Assembly (NCBI RefSeq): GCF_000003815.2
Contig: NC_049994.1
Span: 12,846,382 to 12,910,381, forward strand
Reading direction: 5' to 3'
Length of the DNA stretch: 64,000 nt
Source: Branchiostoma floridae
Taxonomy: Eukaryota; Chordata; Leptocardii; Amphioxiformes; Branchiostomatidae
In this document: piece by piece, positions 10,501-22,987 of the stretch
How positions within the stretch are numbered: the stretch's first letter is position 1
Layout: each line of letters begins with the position of its first letter
Notes under the pieces: generated by a model
What the model was told of the DNA's origin: nothing
The model's input: the letters and a program-made list of their open reading frames with translations, nothing else
Database searches by the model: none
Made by a program: the position numbers and the translations under genes

Positions 10501-11844
10501 GCAAAATTTGTATCAGCATCTAGACGAGTACGCCTATACATAGACTACTTTCAGGAATTGCATAAAATCCCCTGACAAATCAGCTATGCAAATAAGCGGA
10601 TTTTACTGTACCTTAAAATTGTAAGGTTTGTGATGTTTAGCTTTTGTGTGTATCTTTCTTGCCTTCAGATTACTATTGGATTTGTAAATCATCTGTATTT
10701 CGGCTACTGTATCTTGTGTCTTACAACGACGTCATAAATACACCATTCATTCATTCGTAATTGGAAAAGGTATGCTTGCGGTAGTAGATAACATGAAAAG
10801 CCCCTGTCACATTTGTCGTATGGCAGATCAGGAGTTGGAAATATTCCTGGACAGTCAGGGATATGCCGTGCAAAATTCAGAAGTCTTTTGGCAGACAATC
10901 TTAAATGAATTCTTGTCGATTTCCGGTTTTTTTCTTCGCTTCGCTTAGAATCTTACGAGAAAAGTTTTCCCTGCTACCCAAGTGACTTTACCCATTGAAA
11001 CCTACAACACACCCTCCTCATTTCAATTATGATTGTCCACAGAGTACGATTTCGTCGATCCGCTTACAAGAGCTTTGTCAAATTGTTGTTGGCAATAAAC
11101 CTTCTATTCCCTCGATCTATCCGATTGAGCTTTTGACGTCACTCTTTCCAGGTCAGAACGTGAGAAAATGTTGAAGTGGAATCTTCTGACGCATGGGCAT
11201 ACACCTAGAATTCACACCAACAATACCTGTTCATTATACGGTTACATTCCTCTCGAGCCTACCCGGAAGCCAAATCAATTTTGACACAATAGTCCCCCCG
11301 GAGGGAACACTGGGCACACAAATGAACCGAATCAACGGATAACTTAATACTAGATGACCAGGACTCCAGAGGAAATGATCTTGTTAAGTTGATTATCCCG
11401 TAGGTGTGTGTTTACATACAACCGTTGACACGCAATGGTATATAGGCGTAAAGTTTCAAGGGCAAAAACACACGTCCACTCAAATGGTATCTTTGTGCCT
11501 TCATTTTTCTTGATTTTATTTCTTAGTTACTAAGTTGTGAGTTCGGGGGCACTCACCCCTGTTAAGCAGTATCACACACGTTGTTTCCCCTATTACAACA
11601 GGTGTTGTAAACTACATATTTGGTCTTTCTATTTAGGATCGAAATCAATTGTACATCGTCTTGCACTCTAGGTATAGTTTTCTTGCGTTTTTCCATATAT
11701 GCCTGGGCCAAAAGGTGCTGCCCTTGGTTTTATGTGAATACATTAGACTTCTCTTCTGAGCAAATGTGGCAAGTGCTAGACTCAGATACATGTACAGTGA
11801 AAAGGGTAAATCTTACCATGAAATGTTATTTCACTGTTCCAAGG
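10501..11844. other. Intergenic stretch, nothing recognised
   Basis: No splice-bounded coding segment and no clear repeat. An open frame near 11620-11901 has no signal sequence, motif or splice context. Confidence 0.4.
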
Positions 11845-12073
11845 TTTATTATTTCCATTTTTGATTATACCTTTAGAATCTGTCCTGAAAGAGACAACTG
11901 AGATAATATTTAGTGCAAATGTTGGTATATTCTATCAACACTCTTTGTTGCCTTCCATCTAAGTCATTTTCCGATATCGCAAACCGTGCGCGTGTGGAAC
12001 TTTTGGTCTGCCGCGTCGTCCTCTCTCGTCATCGGCACAGCCGGCATGGCAAGCTACTCAGCTAAATCCACAT
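11845..12073 (-). other. Probable 3'UTR exon of the GYLLG secreted precursor
   Basis: A pyrimidine-rich acceptor (TTTTTTTCAG) ends at 12074. AATAAA on the minus strand lies at 11850-11845. All frames close soon after the acceptor, so this should be non-coding or nearly so. Confidence 0.4.
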
Positions 12074-12457
12074 CTGAAAAAAAGCAAGAGGATAATTGGG
12101 TGCACATTGAACAGAAGGTCATCTCTATTGAAACGTTATTATAAGTGGTAGTTGTTAACAAGCGATGGGAATTCTTCTATGAGTCTCAAATAGTCTAGGA
12201 TATACAACATAACAAAGCTGTAGTATGGAAAATTGGGCATATGCATATATTAGTGACATTTGTCCTGGAACACTTGGTATACTGAAATGGCTAACTCTGG
12301 GCAACGATGGAGACAAGCCAGGTCATTACCATGACAACATAGTCGAAACTGACATACTCAGTATACGCGTTGTCATGGTAACGTGTTGTTTGCCGGCTGC
12401 GTTACCTGTCATTCCTTGACCCGTGAAAGGGTGTAATTTAAAGTCGGCAGCCTTACC

Positions 12458-12620
12458 TAGCCTCCAATGTAGACTCTCTGGAGTCTTTTGGGGGCTCATA
12501 AATACACTTTTGCCGGCCATTTCTTTTTGTACTGGATCGCTGATTGCCGACCGTCGCTGATTACTGGCCCCGTGTATTATGAGCCGAAAAAAGGCCCCAG
12601 ATAGTCTGCTGTGGAGGCTA
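12458..12620. mobile_element. TIR element (163 bp) at the donor of a coding exon
   Basis: Ends TAGCCTCCAATGTAGACT and, inverted, AGTCTGCTGTGGAGGCTA. A perfect 9-bp duplication AGCCTTACC lies at 12449-12457 and 12621-12629. The right duplicate covers the exon/intron boundary of the gene at 12648-14163, so the minus-strand donor G|GTAAGGCT now exists twice. Confidence 0.85.
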
Positions 12621-12647
12621 AGCCTTACCTGTCTCCATGCGGGAACG

Positions 12648-14163
12648 TCATAAGCCGCGCCTGAAGTAGACTGGCCTCTGGGCCGTGGCGCGGCGGCTGG
12701 GGACGCGGCTAGGCAGTCCCAGGAGGTAGCCGAGTGCCAGGGACGACCTCTGTGCGCCGATACTATAAGGGAAGGAAGCAAAAAACATTTTTGACGTGTA
12801 AGATATTTAGCCAAGACGACGCCATCGTACCTTAAGTTCAAGGGAAAAACGCACCTTTTCGGTATGACCCATCTCTGAAAGTCAACCGAAAAGATATGAC
12901 GATGCATTTTTTCTTGTATGCAGCTTAACATTAATGAAAATATCATTTCATATGACCTCTGTGTGCCGATACTAAAAGGGAAGGAAAGGAAAAACGTTTA
13001 TGACGTGTGTAAATTCTCATGGAGGCAACATAGACGATATCATGGTGATATCAATCAATCAATGTAAAATCGACTTTTTTTCACTATCATGTATTCCAAG
13101 GGGACAAAAGACGGTAACAGTACGGTTGAAGATATAGTTAACCATTGTTTTTTGTACTTGTAGTTACAATGTTGGTTTCTGTGAGCCGGACCAACTATGT
13201 TATATTTTTCTCATGCTGAGCTCCTCATTGGCAAAGATCTCTGACTGCAAGGAATCTATTGAGTGGAATTGGGAATCATCAACTTAAGAGACATTTTCTT
13301 GTCACAAAAGAGACACATGATACAAATATGTATATATATATATACATGTATATATATATATAAAGAGAGTATGTATATATAAAGAGAGTGCTTTCACGTA
13401 ACGTCAAAGCTATCATTCACACTGGTTGCAATCGGTTGTTTGAACCTAATGGACGACAGCCTTATGAATTTGCATGTCGTATGCTACATAACTGCAATTG
13501 ATTTTGCAAATTTCTTGCAACTTTGAGGTTTGACCATCCAGAGCACGTCACCGGAACGTACTGCGCCTGCGCGCACCCTGGTGTTTTGGGGCTTGGTTTG
13601 GTCAACGTTGCATTGAAATCCCGCTTGTTGCACAGTATATGTTAGAGACATAGTTTCATGTAAAACGTACACGGGATTTTACCCTTATATACGCACGTAC
13701 TTTCTTAAATGCGGCCCTTTAGTAAACCGGGGGTTTAGCAAGGTTTAGCATGTCTATACTTTTCGCGCAGGCGCAGTACGTTCCGGTGACGTGCTACCAT
13801 CCAGTATGGCGAACGATACGTCACAGTCACGTGGGTGTAAACGCTCTATACGTCATTACGACGTCATTATTTGACGTACCTGTCTCTGTCTTGGCGAACT
13901 TCCGGCTCCTCAAAGCTCCTGGCGTACCGATGGACGAGCCACCAGTCGCAGGCCGGTGGACGTACGGCCGACGGCAGCGCGCAGGGATTTTCTACTTCGC
14001 GGCCCATCGTGTTCCGCCTGTCCTGCACCCACTGCTTCCGGGTCAAGGCACCAGCCATTTCCGGTGGGAGAGCGGCGCCCCAGGCGTCTGGCACTACTGC
14101 CCATGTGCAGGTGTAGAAAGTCCCGATGACGAGGATGGTGAGTATTGTGCGGTTGTTTAGCAT
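12648..14163 (-). CDS. Secreted precursor with a cysteine pair and a GYLLG segment, neuropeptide-like
   Basis: Two coding exons: 13880-14163 (ATG at 14163-14161, 94 codons plus two bases, donor AG|GTACGT) and 12648-12762 (acceptor after a strong pyrimidine tract ending TTATAG). They join in phase to give 132 aa. Residues 1-22 are a hydrophobic signal sequence (LTILVIGTFYTCTWA). The mature part has two cysteines ten residues apart (ENPCALPSAVRPPACDWW), an acidic stretch (RSFEEPEVRQDRD), then SSLALGYLLGLPSRVPSRR and a basic end PVYFRRGL. RR pairs could be processing sites. GYLLG also occurs in galanin, but nothing else matches well, so the family is not assigned. TGA lies 19 bases above the donor at 12629, close enough to avoid decay if a 3'UTR intron follows. 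An acceptor 14 bases further in would instead keep the frame open; its context is weaker. Confidence 0.6.
13329..13390. repeat. TA microsatellite
   Basis: Runs of TATATA with interruptions and AAAGAGAG units. Confidence 0.85.
13533..13806. repeat. Inverted-repeat element in the intron of the GYLLG precursor
   Basis: About 40-bp arms: 13533-13572 contains GCACGTCACCGGAACGTACT and its complement recurs at about 13764-13806. The interior holds repeated GGTTTAGCA. Likely a MITE. No clear target duplication was found. Confidence 0.55.
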
Positions 14164-14384
14164 TGCTGTGGGGGTAAATAAACAATAAAAAACAAGCAAA
14201 CAACAAACGTCATTTCAGTCTGACCTATTGTAGATGCGATGGCGCTTACTTAAGTGCACTAAATCCTGCATTGGTGGCAATAGATTTGGAATGGGAAAGG
14301 TTCTTTAGTTCAGAAAAGTCTATCTTCGAAGCTTTGTTGGAGCTACATTTTCGACTATTTCAGCATGGTTTGTTGAAGTGCTAA

Positions 14385-15445
14385 AACAAGACATGTTCTC
14401 CGGAGAACCACGACACTAGAGTTAACAAAAACGCGATGTTGTACATGTCCCCGATAACTATGAACACTTTGGTCAAACCAATGACAGTATATATTGTTCT
14501 TGCTCAAACAGGGCGTGCTCATTTCTAAGAACCATAGCAACAAGCAGAACATTGTTCCGTTAGAACAATAGCACGAGAATCATCAAACACGATTGTCCTC
14601 AGGAGACCATGGTTATAAGGTTTTCTTATAGTATTTTTCAGAAAACAATAGCGACAAGATTGGCTTACTAAAACATGCCACTTGGTTTCCAGAGAAACAA
14701 CGTTTGTTAAAACATAACGTTGTTCCAGAGAACCATGACAGCATAGTCTGTCATTACATGATATTGTCTCCCAAGGACCTTGGAAAGAAGTATGACCAAT
14801 TATGGTATTGTCTCCATAGAACAATGGAAACACGGTTGCTCGAATAGGGCCATGTTTTTTTTCTGAGAACACTGGCAACAAGATTGGCTCAAGCATAACA
14901 TCTGACTATGGAAATATGCTTTGCTATAACTCGAAATGGTTTCCATAGGACCATGGCAACAAGGAATACCAAAACACGATATTACCAACTTAGAGTGCGG
15001 GAACAAGGTTTGCTAAAATGAGATATGTTTTGTAAAGTGCGATGGCCACAAAGTTTGGTAAAAATGACATGTGCCCCAAGGGGACCAAGGCAACAAAGAT
15101 TTTCAAAACCTGGCATTTCCAGAGTAACACGGTAAGAAGCTATTTATCAAAACACCGTGGCAAAATTGAATACGAAAACACAAATATTTTCCGTTGAGGA
15201 CTATACGTACGTCAGCAAAGTTTGTTCAAACAGGGCATGTTTTTCAGAGAATCGTTTGCCAAAAAATGACATGATCTCCAGAAATTCATAGCAACAATAA
15301 TTGCTGAAACATAGCATGGTCTCCAGAGAACAATGGGATCATGGTTTGATCAACGAGGGTATTTTTCGGACAAACATGAAAACAAAGTTCGCTGAAAGAT
15401 GATTTGTGCTACATAGAACCATTAATATTGCAACATGGTTATATA
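14385..15445. repeat. Degenerate tandem array, unit about 58 bp
   Basis: A loosely repeated unit resembling CTCCAGAGAACCATGGCAAC followed by AAGGTTTGCTAAAACAT occurs some 15 or more times over about 1 kb. It lies in the putative 5'UTR intron of the gene at 12648-14163. Reading frames through it are shadows. Confidence 0.65.
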
Positions 15446-16365
15446 AAGTTATTAACTGCATTTCATTTAAACCAAGTCTTATTACGATAATCCAGAGACT
15501 AAGTGGATAGGATTAAAACAGCTTTGTTATAAATGGAAACCGCGAAGGGAAGCCACAAATTACATATTTTGAGCCGGAAAGTATAAAAATATAATAAAGA
15601 TCTCCACATGACGCAGATGTTATCAATTATATATGAGATGACAGGGGAACAATTACGTAGGTGTTTTAAGTACTAATCTGGGCAACTTGTCAGAATACTG
15701 CTATTGTTTCTAATACATCGTGAATAACTTGCTCAGCAAGGAAACTGCAATAAAATGATTTTTAAAACTGGCCCCGGGTGATGTACTGGAGATCTGGTGG
15801 CCTGTTCCAAGAAATAGGCTAAAAACTGAACAGAATGGACACCTGCGTCGGTTTGTACAAACATCTAAACATCTACGTGTGGTTTATACCAAAGTGTGTA
15901 CACCGCAGTTTGACCAATGTCTATTGAAAATGCGCTGTTGACTGGATATAACAAACAGACACTGGAAGCGCAATGTGTGATGCCTCTTACGTCTTCCATC
16001 GGTGCAGTACGCGTGTATCCGCACTAAGTATGATAGCAAAAAATAATTTTCTTCAGTCATTTACATACTAGTATCATAAGAACATCAAAGTCGAGGCCAG
16101 TTGATGAAATTTGATAGGAATTTATTTTTACCTGGTATGAATTTTTTCTAGGCTTTGTGAAATGTAGCAGTTCAGCTTTAAGCAGTTTTTGAAAGCATTG
16201 ATAACCATATCACAATCAAAACTACTAGTAAACCTTTCTTTACCATTGAATTGACTTGAAGAGCGATGTACCCGTCTTTGTCAAAAATAGTTACAATTCA
16301 TAACCATGTAAATCGCACGGAAAAGTCAATTGAAATAAAAAAAACATACCTTTTTGGTGCCTTAC

Positions 16366-16464
16366 TTGATCGCTGCTCTCTGAAGCCACCTGTAACCGAC
16401 GAATCCCGTTCCTTCTGCACGGGGTAGGTATATGGGAGCACTTTTGTTACTGGCTCTACTTATA
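16366..16464 (-). promoter_or_regulatory. Candidate promoter and non-coding first exon of the GYLLG precursor
   Basis: TATAAG at 16464-16459 (context TTGTATAAGTAGAG) with a CRE-like TGCGTCA just above. An ATG-free segment follows and ends at donor GATCAA|GTAAGG (16366). The coding exon 2.2 kb downstream starts with an acceptor (TTACCCCCACAG) two bases above its ATG, so a non-coding first exon is required. The link is inference. Confidence 0.35.
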
Positions 16465-16469
16465 CAATG

Positions 16470-19260
16470 ACGCACGGAAGGGACAATCGCAACAAGTTCT
16501 ATGGTAGTTCTTAAAGGAGTCAGTCTATAAGAAACCTATCTTTGAGTCATAACATGAAACCAAGCTCCTTGACGAAACGTAGAGATCTTAATTAAACAGT
16601 TAAGTTGAGACAAAAAAATAACAAAATTGTATAACACAAACAAGAGAAGAAAAACTACCACATGTACTGTCGTTTTTTTGCTTGTAACTACAGCGTAATT
16701 TCTTATATCTCGGGACTGTTAAAATCGACGTCGATTGGCGACAACAGCTGAACTTTCTGCGCGACGATTTAGATGGAAGTTCTCCAACGCTCGACGTTGT
16801 CGTCACAGCATGTGGGTTAGAACCTGCCGCGAGGAATTCGAATACGTATGTATGGGGGAGGGGGTACGTCGGGTGTGGGCGCGTACTTTGTAATTCTACA
16901 TTGTACTATCTTTTACCTTCCGTGAAGTGAGTCATACAATTAGGCATCATTGTAACGGGACCAGTAAACTGATGTTAAATGCTCTGACGCCAACGAGAGG
17001 GTGGACTTTCCTTCTTACATATAATTATACGTCATTTTTGATACATGAGGTTGAAGCATGTAAGCCTATTCATGTATGAAAGCAATATCCAAATAGGTCT
17101 CCCAGGGGAAAATTGTAACTGCCGACATAGACACGTGCTGCCTTAATCCAGCTAAATCCAATAAATTCTTTATAAAAAAGATGGTTAAGGTAGAGTTACA
17201 TTAAAGTGGAAAAACTACCAATATGTATCACATGAGCTATGGAACCGTTTATAAAAAGAAAGTCTGCTTTTTTTTATTTGCGATGAAAATCTCCATTCGA
17301 AAGTCGACGTCAGACCTTTGAACCCATTTTTCTCATGAAAGACACAGATTCGTGTAGAATCCCAAACACGTTCTCGTGAATTTTCCAATATAGCCGGAAT
17401 AATTCATGCTATATCAATGACGTCGTCAATTGGATATGTTGTCTTACCGATAACGTTACTGTAAGAATCTGCGAACCAAAAAAAATTAAAAAGTAGAAGT
17501 TGTCATCAGCAGATACGAGAACATTACAAGAAAACACTCACGGCTCTACTCTTCCTCGCAACAATGCACCTCTCCCTTTGCCCATCTTTTCAAAGCCAAA
17601 GGATCTATCTAAAGCCAATGTTCATACCCAGAGGCTGGTGCGTTTGAGATAGTCCACTGGTTAAAGCTCAAACGGTATTACAAGCTTTAAATTTTCTTCT
17701 TCCAGACTAGAGTATCAGATTCTGCCACGAAGATCATGTTAGTGCAGAGAAGACCTTTGGGACCTGGTTTGGTTTGTAGCAACACAATTAGCATACGTAA
17801 AACACAGCGTAAATCGTTGCTCAGTTGACTACTTAATGCAAATGTCCAATTTCACAAGAAAAATATCCATAAAAGCTGTTAAAATATCAGCAATCTAAGC
17901 CTAATGGATATAAAAGCAGATAAACATAAACCAGTTGCTCAAACATAAGTCATGTGAATGAGCTTTTAATCCATTCACCAATGCAAAGCTGACCAATCTA
18001 CCCTACATTCTGCACTATACACTATGACTAGCGCAAGGTCTTGCAGTCATGGGATGCACACCACCGCTGGGAAATCAAAAGAGATTTCCATACAGCTTAA
18101 GCTCAGCGAAGTACAAGAAGTATTCTACTTCTTATCTGTTGAAGAATAACTTCTGTCTCCGCCCTATTGGCTATGTACGTACGTACACACGGATATGACC
18201 AGATCCAGATTGCCTTGCTCATGGATGATGCTGTAGCTGTTGGAGCTTGTTGAAGATGCTATCACTACTCCACCTTTCCCCAAAGTAACATCTCAGAGAA
18301 CTGTTCAAGCCTGTCCTCCTATTCGTTCTAATGAAAGGAAAGACTACATAACACGTTAAAGAATTGATAAGAGCACAAGATTGAGCAACCTGAAAGTGTT
18401 CATAATGCTCGTTCATAGTACTCCTGTTTCGAGAGCTTAGAAGATATAACCGGTTCAGTACAAATATAGCTTTTAACAATACTTAGTCTCTCTTTTGTTT
18501 TGTGACGCCGATGATCACAAAGATAAACTTCAATACAGTCTAAAGAGTCAGTGAAAACTTTCTTTGAATGCTAAGTGTACTTTACACATCACCTATCTTA
18601 AACCTATTCGGGGGGGGGGGGGCTTTTGAGGCCTGCGCAAACTTTCATGTCGCATACCGCCTGAACGACGTATGCTAGAGCCACCAAAGTTGGTGGCTTT
18701 TCCTAGTATTTAGATGCCAACAATTTTACAAAGTTTTCCTTCTCTTCGTGTTGTTGTCAGGCTTTTCTTGACGAAAATCTCTACTTCCAGTCCTAACAAT
18801 GTATTTTTTTTCAGGTTTTCTTGCTACATTACCATTGTTACTACATTATCCCATTGCTAAAATCTTATGTAGCTTCCTTCATAATGAACTATACATCAAT
18901 TATGCTTATTCAATGACGCCAATGATAGCGGACCATATCACCGGATCAATGACAATCTTAGCTTATCCCTTGAAATTCGTAATAACTGTTATTTCAAATC
19001 AACGTTTCTTGTCTATTTTCGATGTCTTTTGCCATTATTTGCTGAAAAATGTTCAAGATGGAGGATCCCAACTGGTATCTTAAATACTATACTAGTATGT
19101 TTCACGTCATTTTGACGTCATTGATACTTTGTCATTGCCATTGACAACAGAAGTCGTAGCATTGTTATCTGCACTTGCTGTTACATTCTTCTTGAATGCC
19201 TAGAAGTTTTCTTGTAGGGCCCTTGGTTACAGCCAATACAACCACATGGATGATGTCATA
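16470..19260. other. Intergenic stretch, no gene seen
   Basis: AT-rich, with a G homopolymer at about 18611-18622 and a small hairpin GCCACCAAAGTTGGTGGC near 18681. No splice-bounded coding sequence found. Confidence 0.45.
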
Positions 19261-19280
19261 ATGACGTAATATTACGTCAT
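19261..19280. promoter_or_regulatory. Perfect 20-bp palindrome with two CRE/ATF-type sites
   Basis: ATGACGTAATATTACGTCAT reads the same on both strands and contains TGACGTAA and TTACGTCA. Several TGACGTCA-like sites lie 150-200 bp to the left. Binding is inference. Confidence 0.4.
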
Positions 19281-19824
19281 GATGCCATAAAATTCTTAAA
19301 ATTCTCATATTCTTTTTGTTTGGGGGCATCCTCTAAAAATCTAGTGGCCATACGTCTTTATGAGTTACAGGAGTTTCAAAAGCGGTCCTCAAAAGATTTG
19401 ATCAAAAGCCCGGTCTGAATGCCAGAAGACCTCCATTGTTTCTACTATTGAGGTTAAAAGCTGTGAAGCATTTCTCATTACAATTGCAGTTACATGCAAT
19501 GTATATGTTTTGAATGTACGATTTATCACTACAGTGGCATAGTAAGCTTGCAACGTTTGGTCAATGACATCTACGTAAAAGTATTTAGTTTCTTTAAACA
19601 GTTCCTACGTACTTCTACAATATCAGTTTCCGTGTGGGCGAATGCAGAGTAAGGAATCCCAGAGGAACGGGAAGTATTGACCGTGATACTTGTGGGAATT
19701 GACCCGGACTTATTGGTTAAGATGTTGCAATTATTGTTGTAACGGAGAATGCGCAGCTAAAACGCCAAATACATGATGATGCCGAACATGCAGTAGGCAC
19801 GTAGTGCTGCATTCTAAATAGTCT

Positions 19825-19877
19825 TAGGGAGATTACATAGGGAGATTACATAGGGAGATTACATAGGGAGATTACAT
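19825..19877. repeat. Tandem repeat, 13-bp unit, four copies
   Basis: Unit AGGGAGATTACAT repeated four times without change. Confidence 0.9.
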
Positions 19878-20137
19878 TGAGGCTTATAAGATGACGAAGC
19901 TGCATTCTTGAAGGTTCTTGTCTTCATATCCTTACCATTAAGTCCCCTCCCCCATTTTTAATCTTTTCAATAATATTCCACCGTTAATTATCGATGGCTT
20001 CCCCAGTGTCATATCCTTGATTCTTTAAAACTTAGCTGAGTACAATGTATTGTGTTTCTCATTTTAGATGTTGAAGGTATTGTTGTAACGGTGAATACAC
20101 AGCCAAAACGCCAAATACGCTGTTGTGTCCAACATAT

Positions 20138-20270
20138 TACTCTCCAAGCAGAGGTTGGTGGAAAAAAATCGTGACCTTTTCCTCGTCAAACCGGTGGGAA
20201 GGCCGATCGAAAAAAAACAGACAAAAGGAAAAGGTCACGATTTTTCCCAACAACCTCTGCTTGGAGATTG
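20138..20270. mobile_element. Foldback element related to the TACTCTCC family
   Basis: Starts TACTCTCCAAGCAGAGGTT and ends with AACCTCTGCTTGGAGA. The arms also pair over a stretch containing AAATCGTGACCTTTTCC. The right end is imperfect and no target duplication is clear. Confidence 0.6.
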
Positions 20271-20879
20271 GAGAATGCAAATACAGTGGATTGCATTCGT
20301 ACATAGAAAGTCCATGTTCAGATATGTATTATGAACACGTTTCCCGTTCTAATATCGTTTCAAATGAGCTTAAGGGTCAATAGAAAAATTTAAACTGCCA
20401 AAAAATAATTGAAAGGTCAGACGCTGAAGAGTACTAGTAAAGAAGATGCAGAGAAATTCTATGCTACTCATGATCATGTGAATTCTCACGATGAGCTACT
20501 TAAACTGCTGTCGCCCGTACAAGACACATGTGTCAAACGATGTGATCTCTGCAGACATGAAGGCACCATCGTCACAGTTGGAATAAGGACACACATATGT
20601 ACTCAGAAACACCCTTCAAGAATTCAAAGTCGAAATAATCTAGGAACAGACGAGAAAGAGAATTGTTTCAATTTATCTTAATAAGATGTTGGAAACGTTT
20701 ATGAGAATGTGTAAGCTTAATTGACTTCTAATTCATTGTGCTGTTGCTTAACTGCATGTAAACAAATTTAACAATTGTAGCAACACAAGGCACTACTCAA
20801 ATTGACGATGAAAGTATCCAACCTCTTCATACATAAATGGAGGTAGCTTCTTACGTAACCGAATAAAATACGTAACACA

Positions 20880-21068
20880 CTCTGTCTGTCTGTCTCCCTC
20901 TCTCTCTCTCTCTGAGTCTCTCTGTCTCTCTCTGAGTCTCTCTGTCTCTGCCACTCTCTCTGTCTCTCCCTGTCTCTCTCTGTCTGCCTGCCTGCCTGTT
21001 TTTCTCTCTATCTGTCTCTCTGTCTCTCTGTCTGTCTGTCTGCCTCTCTCTCTCTCTCTCTCTCTCTC
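20880..21068. repeat. CT/CTGT low-complexity tract
   Basis: Mixed CTCT, CTGT and CCTG units. Open frames here are artefacts of the repeat. Confidence 0.9.
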
Positions 21069-21370
21069 GGAGAGCGAGCATTGATAGAGCATAACCTCCT
21101 CAACGGAAGTAGAATTACATATCACAATCAGTTCTCAGAGGGTGCGCCCAGCTGACCCCTGGTCTCACCTGTACAATCATGCCCCTACCCGAGGGACGTC
21201 ACCACCGTCACCACAGGCAAGGGTCATCAATTGGAGCAGTCTGTACATCACGGTGGAGCCATTGATAACAGCATATTGCCCTCGTCCCTGGCCCATGACT
21301 AACAAGGCAGTACCTTACATCTCCATTAGGTATTATTTATTTGAAGTTGCGAGTTTCAGGGTCACTCTAA

Positions 21371-21645
21371 TAGGGCAATGGCCGAATGGCAAGAGTGTTC
21401 GCCTTGCATTCGGTAGGTCGTGAGTTCGATCCTGGCCGAGTCATACCAAAGACTTTAAAAATGGTACATGCTGCTTTCTCTGCTTATCACTCAGCATTCG
21501 GGAAAGAGTAAGGAGGTTGAACACACGCCACTACCAGTGGACTAGCCCCCTGCTGTAATGATTGCACAAAGTTGCATGGTCCAAGGCTACTGAAACGGAG
21601 ATGGGCGCCATCAGGCGCGGGAAGGAACTTTGACTTTGACTTGAC
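21371..21645 (+). mobile_element. tRNA-derived SINE
   Basis: The 5' part has an A box (GGCCGAATGGCAAGAG) and a B box (GAGTTCGATCC) spaced as in a tRNA promoter. An unrelated body follows and the element ends in GACTTTGACTTGAC. It does not fold as an intact tRNA, so it is a SINE and not a tRNA gene. Confidence 0.7.
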
Positions 21646-22778
21646 TAATAGGACACTTGTGTTTTCATAGTGCCATAAGAAGTCCGGCGTTTCCATGTTC
21701 ATATGGAGAAGAATTTGATCTACAAGACAACACTTGGAAGCAATGGCGAGTTGATGAGACGTTGATATTCCCGAATTGGGTGACACAGCAAGACAAGAAG
21801 AAAGCTACGGATGACGCTAGCGTATTACGTAGAGGACATAACATATTTTTACGCAACCTAGCGTAGAGGACATAAGATATTTTAAATACGCAACGACAAA
21901 GCTATGCTTAGATATGCTATTACTGAACACGATTCAAGAACAGATTCAAATGGCAGGACATCCACACAGCAGTGAGCAACTGAAACAGGCTCCCAGACAG
22001 TATGATAGTATGTTGGAGATATCACTGAAAGTGGCCCCCAGGCTTTTACGCCTCGGGCCTATCGCCACCTTCTCAAGATGCAAGAGGACTTGGCAGCTGT
22101 GAGCCACTGATTAGCCACTGAACTGGAGCATTATATGCAGAGCTCTATAACCTATCTTTTAGTAATTATCTCTGCTAGTCACTTTCGTTCACTACAGTAA
22201 CAGTATGTTACAGACAATGATATCCGAAGAACTGTAAAATGCAATAACTGTAACAATGCTGCATTTGTCGCTTTTGGATAAACCTTTTCATTTATTTTCA
22301 ATGTGAATTAAGGTTACAAGACACGTATTTCTTCCTGTTCTTAACTATCTAAATTCGTGCACACATCCCATAGAGGAATAATATAGTCAAATACATACAT
22401 GCTAAACATATAGCAATTATATCTGTTTTAAAGATGTTAAAATGTAAGTTTACAAGTACACTTGATAATCTATTTAAGGAGGAGAAACACATGTACATTT
22501 CTTCTACGTCTGGCGTCAAAAATGTCAGTGGGCAGATGAAAATGGTGAACTAGCACTGCAGCTTCTCAGTACATTCATTCATCGTTATTCGGCAGCAATC
22601 ATCTCCAGTACATTATAGCTCACTGTATTCCATAGATGCAGACCAAACAATGAGTCATAGCATAATTTTTACGGGAGAAGAGCAGAAGTTTAAGAGTGTA
22701 GGCGTGATAGTTAAAAAATCCCCCAGTGTCTAACGGTCGTCTCCAGCTTGGCATACTAACGGAAGCGACCAATGAAGT
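21646..22778. other. Intergenic stretch, nothing recognised
   Basis: Short open frames occur on both strands without splice context or motifs. Confidence 0.4.
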
Positions 22779-22987
22779 TACTCTCCAAGCAGAGGTTAGG
22801 CTCCGGCTGTTTTTTAAACTTTTTTTAAAATCGTTTTTATCGGGCTTTCTACTTTTTATTTTATCTTCCTGTGTCAAAACCTAAGTGGCTGGCGTACTTC
22901 AAGAAAAATGACAAAATAGAAAGCCCGATAAAAACGACTAAAAAACCGTTAAAAAACAGCCGAAGCCTAACCTCTGCTTGGAGAGTA
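22779..22987. mobile_element. Foldback MITE, TACTCTCC family, copy 2
   Basis: 209 bp, nearly palindromic, ends TACTCTCCAAGCAGAGGTT and AACCTCTGCTTGGAGAGTA. Flanks CAATGAAGT and CAATTAAGT match at 8 of 9 positions. Very similar to the copy at 4022-4220. Confidence 0.8.

Noticed and set aside
12629-12748. Alternative reading of exon 2 of the GYLLG precursor from a downstream AG, open through the donor.
   Set aside because: The upstream acceptor has a far stronger pyrimidine tract. The alternative gives three cysteines and ends a few residues into the next exon. Kept as a minor possibility only.
19825-19877. CRISPR-like regular repeats.
   Set aside because: Direct tandem repeats with no spacers, in animal DNA; no array anywhere in the window.
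20793-21125. Arg/Glu-rich open frames, also near 33226-33489, 61704-61979 and 62382-62592.
   Set aside because: Translations of CT/GA microsatellites.
21371-21440. A tRNA gene.
   Set aside because: Has A and B boxes but no acceptor-stem pairing and runs into a SINE body.
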